A stretch of 64,000 bases of DNA from Neobacillus sp. PS3-40. Its GTDB lineage: Bacteria; Bacillota; Bacilli; Bacillales; Cytobacillaceae. The stretch spans positions 2,108,001 through 2,172,000 of the forward strand of contig NZ_CP133266.1 in NCBI RefSeq assembly GCF_030915485.1, read 5' to 3'. Position 1 is the first letter of the stretch. Every line of letters starts with the position of its first letter. The notes below the pieces were generated by a model. That model had not been told where the DNA came from and searched no databases. It saw nothing but the letters and a program-made list of their open reading frames with translations. Shown here in pieces: positions 28,716-37,755 of this stretch. The position numbers and the translations under genes are program-made.

Positions 28716-30014
28716 TTATATTTCTAAAAGGGCCATTATTTGTTTTTTCGTATTCTTTTTAGTTGTCACATCTTGAATCAGATCCAGAGGGAAGTAAAGC
28801 TTATGATCTGTTCTTCTCTTTCCTGAGATAGCCTCGACAATCTCTGACTCTCGAGAAAGTTCCTTTAAATCTCCATTTTTCATCAACAAATGAATCGGGA
28901 GTCTCTCTCCTTCTTCACCTGGGCGATAGAAATCATATGGCAAATCAGAAGATGAATCGACAACTAAATAGTATTCCGGATCGATATTTGCCTTTTTAAA
29001 AAGAGCAGTCAGCTCCGTTAACTTTTTATATTCCTTAGCCGGATCAAACTCCGCATACTTAAACAGATTCCTATTCATAAATCGCTTGCAAAGATCACTT
29101 AAAATTGGATCGGCTTCTTCTTGCCAAATCTGAAAATAATATAATATGACGGCTTCATCTAATTTCAAATAATCTTCTACTATCTCTCTTTTTTCAAAAA
29201 AAGAATAAAAGTGTTGTGGCGGATATTTAAACGTATAGTCATTTTTATATAAGTATTTAGCACGATGAAAAATTTTTGACAAAATCACTTCAGCACCACG
29301 TGAGACAGGATGGAAGTAAACCTGCCAGTACATCTGATAGCGGCTCATAATATAATCCTCAACAGCATGCATACCACTTTGTTTGATGACAACCTGATCC
29401 TCTCTAGGGCGCATAACTCTTAATATTCGTTCCATATCAAATTGGCCGTAGCTAACTCCAGTAAAGTAAGCATCCCTTTGCAGGTAATCCATACGATCGG
29501 CATCGATCTGACTTGAGATTAAACTAATGACCAGCTTCTTATCCGACGTTTTTGCAATAACCTCTGCTACTTCCTGAGGAAAATCAGGGGCAACCTTTAT
29601 TAATATCTTATTTACTTCCGTATCACCTAAAATAATTGCTCGGGTAAAATCCTCGTGATCCGTATCAAATACTTTTTCAAAGGAATGGGAAAATGGACCA
29701 TGCCCTAAATCGTGAAGTAGGGCCGAGCATAAAGTAAGGAGTCGCTCTGAATTATTCCATTCTGGTCTTCCGACAAAAACATCGTCAATAATACGACGGA
29801 CGATTTCGTAAACTCCGAGGGAATGGTTAAACCGGCTGTGCTCCGCTCCATGAAAGGTTAAAAAAGTTGTTCCAAGCTGCTTGATTCTCCTTAAGCGCTG
29901 GAACTCCTTTGTGCCAATTAAATCCCAGATTACTTTATCTTGTACATGTACATAGCGATGAACTGGATCTTTAAACACTTTTTCTTCACTAAGCTTTTCT
30001 GCCGAATATGCCAT
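28716..30014 (-). CDS. ywfO: HD-domain phosphohydrolase YwfO
   Basis: 432 residues. The N-terminal HD domain has its metal ligands in RFNHSLGVYEI (His), LLHDLGHGPFSHSFE (His-Asp) and DADRMDYLQRD (Asp). This is the dNTPase-like HD group; B. subtilis YwfO has been linked to nucleotide hydrolysis. A C-terminal helical extension (residues ~300-432) has no motif I recognise. The specific substrate is not deducible here. First gene of ywfO-ywgA. Confidence 0.87.
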   Translation of the reverse strand: MAYSAEKLSEEKVFKDPVHRYVHVQDKVIWDLIGTKEFQRLRRIKQLGTTFLTFHGAEHSRFNHSLGVYEIVRRIIDDVFVGRPEWNNSERLLTLCSALLHDLGHGPFSHSFEKVFDTDHEDFTRAIILGDTEVNKILIKVAPDFPQEVAEVIAKTSDKKLVISLISSQIDADRMDYLQRDAYFTGVSYGQFDMERILRVMRPREDQVVIKQSGMHAVEDYIMSRYQMYWQVYFHPVSRGAEVILSKIFHRAKYLYKNDYTFKYPPQHFYSFFEKREIVEDYLKLDEAVILYYFQIWQEEADPILSDLCKRFMNRNLFKYAEFDPAKEYKKLTELTALFKKANIDPEYYLVVDSSSDLPYDFYRPGEEGERLPIHLLMKNGDLKELSRESEIVEAISGKRRTDHKLYFPLDLIQDVTTKKNTKKQIMALLEI

Positions 30015-30117
30015 TTCACCCTACCCTCCTATACTTGTTTCTATTATATCCCCATTTAATAGGCAAATCACCCAAATTTCAGCAATTTCCCCGACTAGAT
30101 TTCGACAAAAACGGAGC

Positions 30118-30162
30118 AAAAGAAAAAGAAAAATCACCCAAGGATGGTTCCAAAGGTGATTA
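30118..30162 (-). terminator. terminator after the DUF1450 gene
   Basis: Minus strand AATCACC..GGGTGATT hairpin followed by TTTTCTTTTTC. Confidence 0.8.
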
Positions 30163-30165
30163 TTT

Positions 30166-30387
30166 TTATTTTAACTTTTTATTTACTTTTTCCATTAATT
30201 CTTCTTCTGTTAAAGCGGCTATCGGGCGATTATTTACAAACGCAAACGTTTTTTTTCGGCCTGGCCCACAATAGGATTGACAGCCAATCTCAATTTTCGC
30301 ATCAGGGTCTAGCTCCTTCAAACGAGGGATTAACGTTTTTAAATTTACACCCATGCAGTCATCACAAACGCGAAACTCATTTGACAT
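30166..30387 (-). CDS. DUF1450 family protein
   Basis: 73 residues, with cysteines in [11 protein letters not shown] (CxxC) and [12 protein letters not shown], and the conserved FAFVNNRPI core. This pattern is typical of DUF1450 proteins, thioredoxin-fold-like with possible metal or redox function that is not established. Its own terminator follows. In B. subtilis a short gene also sits at this place between ywfO and rsfA, but I am not sure it is the orthologue, so no symbol is given. Confidence 0.82.
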   Translation of the reverse strand: MSNEFRVCDDCMGVNLKTLIPRLKELDPDAKIEIGCQSYCGPGRKKTFAFVNNRPIAALTEEELMEKVNKKLK

Positions 30388-30598
30388 TTCTTCCAGCCCC
30401 TTCTTAGATCTTCAACTAAATATATGAATAGTTACAATAATATTTTTTCATTCAAAAAGCAAAGCGGCTTTTATGATTTAACTCGCCACTATAAGCAAAA
30501 ACAGTCCTAAGACATTTTACATTTTCTTTGTTTTTAATGCAAGTCGAATAAATCACTTGTAATCTTTAAAAAAATCTACTATCCTTTCATTCCTTTTG

Positions 30599-30627
30599 GT
30601 ATAAACCCTTAAAAAGTTGGCAATCCT
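30599..30627 (+). promoter_or_regulatory. candidate sigma-F promoter of rsfA
   Basis: GTATA (30599-30603), 15 bases, then GGCAATCCT (30619-30627), a fair match to the sigma-F pattern GYATA-N15-GGNNANAHT, ~90 bases before the ATG. B. subtilis rsfA is a forespore (sigma-F) gene. The rest of the 30.39-30.71 kb gap is AT-rich with nothing recognised. Confidence 0.45.
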
Positions 30628-30716
30628 TAGACTAGATCTTTTAAAAACTCGTTAGGCATTAAGTTTTATAAATCTAACGATGTTAATCATAAAAAAGTGA
30701 TAGGGAGTTGAATTTA

Positions 30717-31472
30717 ATGAAAGTTCGTCAAGATGCCTGGACAGATGAGGATGATTTGCTTTTAGCTGAAACGGTTTTAAGACATGTGAGAGAGGGTAGT
30801 ACACAGCTTAATGCCTTTGAAGAAGTTGGTGACAAACTAAATCGGACATCTGCCGCTTGTGGCTTTAGATGGAACGCTGTCGTTCGCCATCGCTATGAAA
30901 AAGCATTACAACTATCAAAAAAACAACGGAAGCAAAGACAAAGAATTCTTGGAAAAGACCAGGGTGGCAAGAAAAAACTTCTGTATAGTCCACTACTGGG
31001 AGCTTCAGAGGAATTTGAACCAATACCTCAAACAGCAAGTACTAGCTTCCCAGTCGAAGATGAATCCATACCTGAATATGAACTTGAAACTTTTACAGAA
31101 GAAATGGCTGCTGAACCATACGTTAAACCGGCCATGCCAACTTACAGCTATAAGCAAGCACCCAATCTTTCTCTTGATGCTGTTATTGATTTCTTGAAAA
31201 ACTTTAATCATTCGAATCTGCAAAATGATGCATTAAAAAGTGAGAATGAAAGATTGAAAAGAGAAATGGCTGAATTACGTAAGCAGAATACCGAAATGGC
31301 TGCAAAAATTAACAATCTCGAACAGAATACAGTCACTGTCCAAGAAGATTACGAGACATTATTGAAAATCATGAACCGTGCCAGAAAGCTCGTGTTATTT
31401 GAAGAGGATGAAAGACCTGCTACTAAATTCAAAATGGACCGAAATGGTAACTTAGAAAAGGTAGCAGAATAG
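30717..31472 (+). CDS. rsfA: prespore-specific transcription factor RsfA
   Basis: Modulates sigma-F-dependent genes in the forespore. A Myb/SANT-like domain lies at the N-terminus ([35 protein letters not shown]). A low-complexity middle follows, and then a coiled coil at ~residues 175-225 ([20 protein letters not shown]) that probably dimerises. 251 residues. GGGAG lies 9 bases before the ATG at 30717; the TTG at 30708 is inside the spacer. Monocistronic. Confidence 0.92.
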   Translation: MKVRQDAWTDEDDLLLAETVLRHVREGSTQLNAFEEVGDKLNRTSAACGFRWNAVVRHRYEKALQLSKKQRKQRQRILGKDQGGKKKLLYSPLLGASEEFEPIPQTASTSFPVEDESIPEYELETFTEEMAAEPYVKPAMPTYSYKQAPNLSLDAVIDFLKNFNHSNLQNDALKSENERLKREMAELRKQNTEMAAKINNLEQNTVTVQEDYETLLKIMNRARKLVLFEEDERPATKFKMDRNGNLEKVAE

Positions 31473-31520
31473 CAGATAGAGAAAATCTAGGGAGAAGAGA
31501 AGTTGGGCAGCATTCTTGTG

Positions 31521-31624
31521 ATAAAGAAAACTCGCCGATTGGCGAACCCATAAGGGCGATGGCAGAGGTGTAGTTGCCCTTATGCGCTAGCAGAATTTAT
31601 GGATGTAAATTCTGATTAGCTAAA
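31521..31624 (+). repeat. family A repeat, short type
   Basis: All three hairpins: CTCGCCGATTGGCGA, AAGGGC..GCCCTT, and GCTAGCAGAATTTAT..TAAATTCTGATTAGC. It lies between the rsfA stop and the shared rsfA/lipL terminator. Confidence 0.88.
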
Positions 31625-31660
31625 AGAGCCATAAATCATTTAGATTTACGGCTCTTTATA
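31622..31660. terminator. bidirectional terminator rsfA/lipL
   Basis: AAAGAGCC..TAAATC / GATTTA..GGCTCTTT with A- and T-rich flanks, between the convergent rsfA and lipL. It overlaps the last codons of lipL. Confidence 0.88.
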
Positions 31661-32486
31661 TTTGGGAAATTTTATCATTTCTTTCTACAATTCTTTGATA
31701 ATAGCCAGGAAGAAGGCCTAATTCAAACTCATTTAACTGTCCTCCGTATAATAAATCGCAGGATAGCTTTAATTGGTTTAATAAGCGTAGCATTACATCC
31801 GCTATCGTAAGGTCAACTTCAAGCAACTCCGAAAGAGAGGCCATGACTTCAGGGACAATTACCGGATAGGAAAATTTTGTTTGCTCGCCTTTTTTAGCAA
31901 TCTCGTAAAATTGCTTGATAATCTGAGCACGGTTACTGCCACTGCCATTAACGCATAAATAAATTTGAACGGCAACACCCTTTTTAAGGCGGCGCTGTGA
32001 GATCCCAGCAAATTTTTTGCCAGCAATACTTAAATCGTAACTTCCAGGACAATATGAACCAATAATTTCTTTCGCCTCAATTTGCTTATTGAAGTCAGCA
32101 AACATCTTCTGGATTAGGAGAAACATTACTTCATAGCCCCTGTTAATATCAATACCTTTTTCAGTCTCAGGTAAAATCAATGAAATATTTAAAACTCCTT
32201 GATCCAAAACAACTGCGAGTCCCCCTGAATTCCTTACAATAGACTGATAGCCCTGTTCATTTAGAAATTGACGGCCATCCTCTAAATATGGAAGTTTCGT
32301 ATCCTGAATACCAAGCACTACCGTATTGTGATGGACCCATGTCCGGGCTGTTGCTGGAGCGTTACCTGTACCAACTGAAGCACACAACGTATCATCTGTT
32401 CCAAATGACTGTACAGCTTGAAAATGCATACCAACAGAGGATTGATCGATTATCCGCCACTCTTGTTGGTGGAGTAAATTATTCAT
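31656..32486 (-). CDS. lipL: octanoyl-[GcvH]:protein N-octanoyltransferase
   Basis: Moves octanoyl from GcvH to the E2 subunits in Bacillus lipoate synthesis. Lipoyl/biotin ligase fold with [13 protein letters not shown] and the catalytic cysteine in [19 protein letters not shown] (about residue 145). 276 residues. AGGAGG lies 10 bases before the ATG at 32486. It is the ywfL orthologue between rsfA and pta. Confidence 0.93.
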   Translation of the reverse strand: MNNLLHQQEWRIIDQSSVGMHFQAVQSFGTDDTLCASVGTGNAPATARTWVHHNTVVLGIQDTKLPYLEDGRQFLNEQGYQSIVRNSGGLAVVLDQGVLNISLILPETEKGIDINRGYEVMFLLIQKMFADFNKQIEAKEIIGSYCPGSYDLSIAGKKFAGISQRRLKKGVAVQIYLCVNGSGSNRAQIIKQFYEIAKKGEQTKFSYPVIVPEVMASLSELLEVDLTIADVMLRLLNQLKLSCDLLYGGQLNEFELGLLPGYYQRIVERNDKISQI

Positions 32487-32535
32487 CAACAATTAACCTC
32501 CTTTTTTAAAAAAATTGGACAAAAACAAAAAATCG

Positions 32536-32680
32536 TAAAGAAAACTCTCCGATTGGCGAGCCCTAAGGGCGATGACAGAGGCGTAGTTGCCCTTATGCGA
32601 TTTAAGTGTTGATTAATAATAAAACGCTCGGAACATCCTTTAATGCATTAGCTAAGTTAAACTTACTTATTAGCTTAAAA
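32536..32680 (+). repeat. family A repeat, long type
   Basis: AAAGAAAACTCTCCGATTGGCGAG (one stem mismatch), AAGGGC..GCCCTT, then the long tail (ATTTAAGTGTTGATTA, GCATTAGCTAAGTTAAAC). It lies between lipL and the pta terminator. Confidence 0.85.
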
Positions 32681-32705
32681 AAGCTAGCCCAATCTTGGAC
32701 TAGCT
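32677..32705 (-). terminator. pta terminator
   Basis: Minus strand AGCTAGTCCA / TGGGCTAGCT, 4-base loop, then TTTTTT. Confidence 0.9.
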
Positions 32706-32718
32706 CCATTAATTCTGC

Positions 32719-33690
32719 TTAAAGTGTCTGACCTGCTGTGATCAGTGCAAGCTTGAAGACATCTTCTTCGTTACATCCGCGTGATAAATCATTTACAGGC
32801 TGATTTAAGCCTTGCAAGATTGGTCCAACTGCTTCAAAGTTTCCTAAACGTTGAGCAATTTTATAGCCAATGTTTCCTGCTTCCAAACTTGGGAATACGA
32901 AAACATTCGCATCACCTTGGATCGGTGAATCAGGAGCCTTGCTTTTTGCAACAGAAGGAACAAATGCAGCATCAAACTGGAATTCGCCATCAAGGACAAG
33001 TTCTGGAGCACGGCGCTTTGCTTCAATCACTGCATTAGCGACTTTTTCTGTTTCCTCCGATTTAGCTGAACCTTTTGTTGAAAAACTAAGCATAGCAACG
33101 CGTGGTTCAACATCAAACATTTTGGCTGTCTTAGCGCTTTCAATAGCAATTTCAGCTAAATCATTGCTATCCGGAGCAATATTGATCGCACAATCTGCGA
33201 ATACGTACTTCTCATCACCACGAACCATAATAAATACGCCAGATGTTTTACTTACACCTTGTTTTGTTTTAATAATTTGCAAGGCAGGGCGAACCGTATC
33301 CGCTGTTGAATGGGCTGCACCACTAACAAGACCATCAGCTTTATTTAAATAAACCAGCATGGTTCCGAAGTAGTTTTCGTCAAGTAAAATCTTCCTTGCA
33401 TCTTCTTCAGTTGCTTTTCCTTTTCTTCTTTCAACAAATGAAGTTACAAGTTCATCTAATCCTGCATATGTTTGTGGATCATAAATCTCTGCTGCATCTA
33501 AAGAAATACCAAGTTCCTTTGCTTTAGCTTGAACCTGTTCTATATTTCCAATTAAAATTGGAGTCAAAAGTTTTTCTTGAGCAAGACGACCAGCTGCTTT
33601 TAAAATTCGTTCATCTAAACCCTCTGGAAAAACAATTTTTAAATTGCGACCAGAAACTTTTTCCTTTAATACTTCAAATAAATCACTCAC
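32719..33690 (-). CDS. pta: phosphate acetyltransferase
   Basis: Converts acetyl-CoA to acetyl phosphate in the overflow pathway to acetate. 323 residues; short single-domain Pta with KIVFPEGLDERIL at the N-terminus and the conserved LSFSTKGSAKSE and DGEFQFDAAF in the CoA/acetyl-phosphate site. GGAGG precedes the ATG. Its promoter carries an upstream cre. Divergent from hemQ, as in B. subtilis. Confidence 0.96.
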   Translation of the reverse strand: MSDLFEVLKEKVSGRNLKIVFPEGLDERILKAAGRLAQEKLLTPILIGNIEQVQAKAKELGISLDAAEIYDPQTYAGLDELVTSFVERRKGKATEEDARKILLDENYFGTMLVYLNKADGLVSGAAHSTADTVRPALQIIKTKQGVSKTSGVFIMVRGDEKYVFADCAINIAPDSNDLAEIAIESAKTAKMFDVEPRVAMLSFSTKGSAKSEETEKVANAVIEAKRRAPELVLDGEFQFDAAFVPSVAKSKAPDSPIQGDANVFVFPSLEAGNIGYKIAQRLGNFEAVGPILQGLNQPVNDLSRGCNEEDVFKLALITAGQTL

Positions 33691-33722
33691 GATAAATCCT
33701 CCTTTATTTTTTCCTACTTATT

Positions 33723-33750
33723 AGCATACTTTACCTGTATAAAAATTCAA
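33723..33750 (-). promoter_or_regulatory. pta promoter
   Basis: Minus strand -35 TTGAAT (33745-33750), 16 bases, -10 TATGCT (33723-33728), ~30 bases before the ATG. Confidence 0.6.
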
Positions 33751-33763
33751 GGATAAACGATAT

Positions 33764-33777
33764 TGATAGCGCTTTCT
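33764..33777 (-). promoter_or_regulatory. cre (CcpA) site upstream of pta
   Basis: AGAAAGCGCTATCA on the minus strand differs from the cre consensus TGWAANCGNTNWCA only at the first base. Its centre is about 55 bases upstream of the predicted start, the position from which CcpA activates pta and ackA in B. subtilis. Confidence 0.75.
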
Positions 33778-33968
33778 AAAAAATATTTTTGTTTTCAGAA
33801 AATTTTTTGAGGCGATTTAAACCTTTACTTATTTACTATTTGCATATTTACTCTATTTATTCTTTTAAAAAATGGTGAAACGTGAGTCTTTTAAATAGGT
33901 GATTATTGGTGAAACTATGATATAGTATGATTACAAATAAGTATAATTATTATATAGGAGTGATTATA

Positions 33969-34712
33969 ATGAGTGAAGTAGCACAAACACTCGAGGGTTG
34001 GTATTGTTTGCATGATTTCCGTACAGTCGATTGGACTACATGGAAAATGCTTTCAAGTGATGAACGCCAAGCAGCCGTCCATGAATTTTTAAATCTGATT
34101 GAAAAATGGAATTCCACCCAAGATCAAAATGAAGGCAGCCATGCTCTTTATACAATTGTTGGTCAAAAGGCTGATTTTATGATGATGATCTTACGACCAA
34201 CAATGGAAGAAATAAATCATCTTGAAACAGAATTTAACAAAACAAAATTAGCTGAATTTACAATTCCTGCTTATTCATATGTTTCTGTTGTTGAATTAAG
34301 CAATTACTTACCAGAAGGCGAGGATCCATACAAGAATACACAATTTGTTGCTCGCCTCTACCCTCGATTGCCAAAAACAAACCATGTTTGTTTTTATCCG
34401 ATGGATAAGCGCCGGAATGGAAATGATAACTGGTACATGCTTTCGATGGAGGACCGCAAAAAAATGATGTACAGCCATGGCATGATAGGCCGTCAATATG
34501 CCGGGAAAGTAAAGCAGATTATTACAGGTTCAGTTGGCTTCGATGACTACGAATGGGGCGTAACCCTTTTTGCTGATGAAGCCCTTCAATTCAAAAAGCT
34601 AGTCTATGAAATGCGCTTTGATGAAGTTAGCGCACGTTTCGGCGAATTTGGGAACTTTTTTGTTGGAAACCTATTATCTGCAGAACGTGTTTCGAGCTTT
34701 TTACATGTTTGA
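33969..34712 (+). CDS. hemQ: coproheme decarboxylase (HemQ)
   Basis: Final step of the coproporphyrin-dependent haem pathway of Gram-positives: two propionates of Fe-coproporphyrin are decarboxylated to give haem b. 247 residues of the chlorite-dismutase fold. [18 protein letters not shown] holds the proximal His region, and the tyrosine in the [17 protein letters not shown] area is the likely catalytic residue. AGGAG lies 8 bases before the ATG at 33969 ([12 protein letters not shown]). It would supply the haem for the NosC cytochrome among others. Confidence 0.94.
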   Translation: MSEVAQTLEGWYCLHDFRTVDWTTWKMLSSDERQAAVHEFLNLIEKWNSTQDQNEGSHALYTIVGQKADFMMMILRPTMEEINHLETEFNKTKLAEFTIPAYSYVSVVELSNYLPEGEDPYKNTQFVARLYPRLPKTNHVCFYPMDKRRNGNDNWYMLSMEDRKKMMYSHGMIGRQYAGKVKQIITGSVGFDDYEWGVTLFADEALQFKKLVYEMRFDEVSARFGEFGNFFVGNLLSAERVSSFLHV

Positions 34713-34718
34713 TGATCT

Positions 34719-34748
34719 AAGTCCTTGGCTGTTGCCGAGGGCTTTTTT
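34719..34748 (+). terminator. hemQ terminator
   Basis: AGTCCTTGGC / GCCGAGGGCT hairpin with TTTTTTT, 7 bases after the stop. Confidence 0.9.
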
Positions 34749-34985
34749 TCTTATGCATTTCCCCTGATAATGTCATATTCCCAACTACTTCCTCATACTA
34801 TTTAAACAGCGATTCTTTCTAAAATCATGGAAATTTTTTCTTAGCAATAAAGGATCTCTATGAAGAGAGGTGAGAATTAGAGAGGCATTCTTAAGGGGTT
34901 TTCGCTTCAAACTCGCGTTTCCCTGTATGACAAAATATGAATGTTATTAATCGCTTTGTTGATACTCATTTAGGAGGGAAGAACG

Positions 34986-35441
34986 ATGAATCAATATTAT
35001 AATCCGCAAGGTTTCCAGCCCTATACAGGCTCTGGCACACAGCAGCCCCCATACCCTACACAACAGCCAGGCTTTCAACAAATGCCCCCTCAAGGAGGCA
35101 TGAACATTCCAATGCCAAAAAGCGCGCCTACCGCAGGGCCACAAGTACCAGGAATGCTACCACTAGAGCAATCGTACATCGAAAATATTTTAAGATTAAA
35201 CAAAGGGAAGTTAGTCACTGTTTATTCTACCTTTGAAAATAATAAGGAATGGAATGCAAAGGCATTTAAAGGGATCATTGAAGCAGCGGGACGGGATCAT
35301 GTCATCTTAAGTGACCCACAAACAGGCATGCGCTTTCTAATTCCTATGGTTGCAGTTGATTACATTACATTTGACGAAGAAATTGAGTATGAATATCCAT
35401 TTGGGAGCGCTCCTAATTTAGGAACCTACCCACCAAGATAA
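34986..35441 (+). CDS. gerQ: spore coat protein GerQ
   Basis: Coat protein needed for the cortex-lytic enzyme CwlJ to work in germination, and crosslinked by transglutaminase Tgl. 151 residues. A Gln/Pro/Gly-rich N-terminus (residues ~1-55) is followed by the conserved C-terminal domain (LPLEQSYIENILRLNKGK, GIIEAAGRDHVILSDPQTG). AGGAGGG precedes the ATG. Likely a mother-cell (sigma-E) gene by family; I did not find a convincing promoter. Confidence 0.94.
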   Translation: MNQYYNPQGFQPYTGSGTQQPPYPTQQPGFQQMPPQGGMNIPMPKSAPTAGPQVPGMLPLEQSYIENILRLNKGKLVTVYSTFENNKEWNAKAFKGIIEAAGRDHVILSDPQTGMRFLIPMVAVDYITFDEEIEYEYPFGSAPNLGTYPPR

Positions 35442-35442
35442 T

Positions 35443-35482
35443 AAAAAGGAGCATCGGCATATAAAAGCCTTTGCTCCTTTTT
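35443..35482. terminator. bidirectional terminator gerQ/ywdK
   Basis: AAAAAGGAGCA..TGCTCCTTTTT with an inner GGC/GCC, between convergent genes. Confidence 0.9.
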
Positions 35483-35483
35483 C

Positions 35484-35855
35484 CTATAGATGCTTCAACG
35501 CCCCGATCACTACAAGAACCCAAGCACCTAAAAAACATACTCCTCCAAGCGGTGTAATTGCACCTAATATCCCTATCTTCGTGAGACTTAGGATATATAA
35601 ACTTCCACTAAATAAAATGATTCCAATTAGCATTAGCCATCCTGACCAGGTAAATAGGGAACTTGCTGCCACTCTTCCAAGGAGAAGACCGATCACTAAT
35701 AGCCCTGTGGCATGGAACATTTGATAGGTGACAGCCGTTTTCCAGATTTCTAAGTATTTGGGTTCTAGTTTATCCGCAAGCCCATGTGCACCAAATGCCC
35801 CAAGAGCAACAGCCAAAAAGGCATTGATCGCCCCAATAATGATAAAAACCTTCAT
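35484..35855 (-). CDS. ywdK: DUF423 membrane protein YwdK
   Basis: ~123 residues with four membrane helices; GAINAFLAVALGAFGAHGL and ITPLGGVCFLGAW are the conserved DUF423 ends. Function unknown. GAGGG sits 7 bases before the ATG at 35855; the ATG at 35861 is one base from it and is rejected. 16 bases after ywdI. Confidence 0.88.
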   Translation of the reverse strand: MKVFIIIGAINAFLAVALGAFGAHGLADKLEPKYLEIWKTAVTYQMFHATGLLVIGLLLGRVAASSLFTWSGWLMLIGIILFSGSLYILSLTKIGILGAITPLGGVCFLGAWVLVVIGALKHL

Positions 35856-35871
35856 GGTCATACCCTCTTTC

Positions 35872-36150
35872 CTAAAAATCTAGTAGTGATTCTCCATTTG
35901 CTTCATCACCCATAGCCAATTTTTTCGGCTCATTTAGGGTTGAAGGTTGAAAAGGTTGTTGCAAAGTGACAATTTGAGCTTGGTTATTCATTGGTATCTC
36001 ATTTTTCACTTGTTTTTCATCGAGAATTAATTCGCATAATATTTTAATAGAGTAAACCTTTTCTCGTAAGCTTTCCTCTCGGTGACTTACTTTTGCTAGC
36101 TGTAACTCAGCTTCTATTTTCGACAATAGCTTTTGGACAGTAATACTCAT
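35872..36150 (-). CDS. ywdI: YwdI family protein (DUF5327)
   Basis: 92 residues: a helical N-terminal half (KLLSKIEAELQLAKVSHREE, REKVYSIKILCELIL) and a variable, Gln-rich second half. Matches the small YwdI family, of unknown function, next to ywdK and gerQ in B. subtilis. Soluble, no signal. Confidence 0.8.
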   Translation of the reverse strand: MSITVQKLLSKIEAELQLAKVSHREESLREKVYSIKILCELILDEKQVKNEIPMNNQAQIVTLQQPFQPSTLNEPKKLAMGDEANGESLLDF

Positions 36151-36319
36151 TCAATCTTACACCCCGCATTCTTCCTCATCATTGTACATGAGAATTACCC
36201 ATACTTCGATTAATACGCTCCTGATTATTATGCGATAGCCCCGATAGTTTTATCAATGAATCCTTATCTTTCGCCATTTTTTACTGTTTCACGTGAAACC
36301 AGTCGAAATTTGTCAAAAA

Positions 36320-36423
36320 TAAAGAAAACTCGCTGATTAGCAAGCCCCTAAGGGCGATGGCAGAGGCGTAGTTGCCCTTATGCGCTAGCAGAATTTATGG
36401 ATATAAATTCTGCTTAGCTAAAG
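36320..36423 (+). repeat. family A repeat, short type
   Basis: Hairpin 1 here is GCT-GATT-AGC instead of GCC-GATT-GGC: both arms changed together. Hairpins 2 (AAGGGC..GCCCTT) and 3 (CAGAATTTAT..ATAAATTCTG) are intact. It fills the gap between ywdI and moeB together with the terminator that follows. Confidence 0.9.
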
Positions 36424-36425
36424 AA

Positions 36426-36455
36426 GCCTGACTCCTCAATTGTGAGGAGTCAGGC
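36426..36455 (-). terminator. moeB operon terminator hairpin
   Basis: Perfect 13-bp stem GCCTGACTCCTCA / TGAGGAGTCAGGC with an ATTG-type loop; the minus-strand tail TTCTTT is short. It ends the molybdopterin operon 13 bases after moeB. Confidence 0.75.
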
Positions 36456-36468
36456 CTGTTACTATGTT

Positions 36469-37488
36469 TCATCCTAAAATCCGTTGATACACCGTTTTTG
36501 CATGTGTTAAATCTTTTGTGCCATGGATGAGTGCACGTCCATCTTTGAAAATGACCATGCGCTCTTTTCCCATTTCGACTGATAACAAATAGGGGTTTCC
36601 CTTTACAATGTAACCAAGTACACTAAGTTGCCCAGCAAGCTGCTCTAATGAAATCTCCCCTGTAGTTGATGGGCGAATTTGCACAGTATCCCTTCCACAT
36701 AACACTGTTGTTTTTGTCATGTTTTCACTTTCGAGGTAAGGGTATGTTCGATTCTCTCCACACGATAAGCAGCCGGAAAACTTTGCCTTCGACATTTTCA
36801 TACTTGTGTATTGGTTGCGCCATAAATCAAAGCTGACAAAAGAAGTTCTGATGGCTCCCCAGTCCTCGGCCAAAATTTTCATTGCTTCTGCAGTTTGGTG
36901 GGCAATCACCATCTGAACAGCTGGTGAAATAATCCCCCCGGTATCGCAAGTCATTCCCTGCAAAGGTACAGTTCTTACCAAACAGTTAAAACAAGGCGTC
37001 TTACCAGGTATAATCGAAAAGCTCATACCAAAACTGCCAACACATGCCCCGTAGATCCAAGGTATAGAGTATTTTTGGGATACATCATTAATTGCCATCC
37101 TTGTTTCAAAATTATCTGTTGCATCAATAATAACGTCCACACCAACGATTTTTTCCCGAAGGACCTCTGGGGTTGCATCACCAATAATCGCAATGATCTC
37201 TATATCAGAGTTAATCGCTGTTAAACGTTTTTTTGCTGCAGCTGCCTTTGGAAGCCTTTCTGCAACATCTTCCTCCGTATAAAGCTGCTGACGTTGGAGA
37301 TTACTTGCTTCAACATAATCCCTGTCAATTATGGTGATTTTCCCCACTCCTGCTCGGGCAAGCACTTCAGCATTCCCTGAACCAAGGGCTCCAGCACCGA
37401 TAAGAAGTACATGTTTACGGCCCATTTTTTCCTGGCCCTCTTTCCCAATTCCAGGGAAGAGGATTTGCCGTGAATATCGATCATTCAA
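36469..37488 (-). CDS. moeB: molybdopterin-synthase adenylyltransferase
   Basis: Adenylates the C-terminal Gly of MoaD for sulfur loading. ThiF/MoeB/E1 fold: ATP loop IGAGALGSGNAEVLARAGVG, DRDYVEASNLQRQ, zinc cysteines CFNC and CLSC, and GMTCDTGG. An extra C-terminal ~85 residues (TTVLCGRDTVQIRP on) follow the zinc site, making 339 residues. This small extra domain is seen in some Bacillus MoeB/ThiF proteins. The start is TTG with AAAGGGG 9 bases upstream. A dual role with ThiS cannot be excluded. Confidence 0.88.
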   Translation of the reverse strand: MNDRYSRQILFPGIGKEGQEKMGRKHVLLIGAGALGSGNAEVLARAGVGKITIIDRDYVEASNLQRQQLYTEEDVAERLPKAAAAKKRLTAINSDIEIIAIIGDATPEVLREKIVGVDVIIDATDNFETRMAINDVSQKYSIPWIYGACVGSFGMSFSIIPGKTPCFNCLVRTVPLQGMTCDTGGIISPAVQMVIAHQTAEAMKILAEDWGAIRTSFVSFDLWRNQYTSMKMSKAKFSGCLSCGENRTYPYLESENMTKTTVLCGRDTVQIRPSTTGEISLEQLAGQLSVLGYIVKGNPYLLSVEMGKERMVIFKDGRALIHGTKDLTHAKTVYQRILG

Positions 37489-37521
37489 AGTGATGAGCCC
37501 CTTTCCACACCAAGACTTATC

Positions 37522-37755
37522 TCATCCACCGCTTACAGGCGGAATAAAAGCAATTACATCTTCATCCCTGATTATTTCATCATTCATTGCAAATTCTTCA
37601 TTAATTGCCGTCATAACCGTATCCATTTTTTCCAGCCTGTACGTTCCAGCCATTTCAGCCTTCAACTCAGCCACCGTTTTCCCAGCAGCCTCCACTAGCA
37701 AAAATTCTTTGCCGACAGCATCCCGTAAATGGGCGAAAAACATTACTTTATTCAT
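37522..37755 (-). CDS. moaD: molybdopterin synthase small subunit
   Basis: 77-residue ubiquitin-like protein ending in the GG needed for thiocarboxylate formation (VIAFIPPVSGG). It overlaps the end of moaE by 4 bases, so the two subunits are coupled. MoeB, its activating enzyme, follows 33 bases later. Confidence 0.95.
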   Translation of the reverse strand: MNKVMFFAHLRDAVGKEFLLVEAAGKTVAELKAEMAGTYRLEKMDTVMTAINEEFAMNDEIIRDEDVIAFIPPVSGG

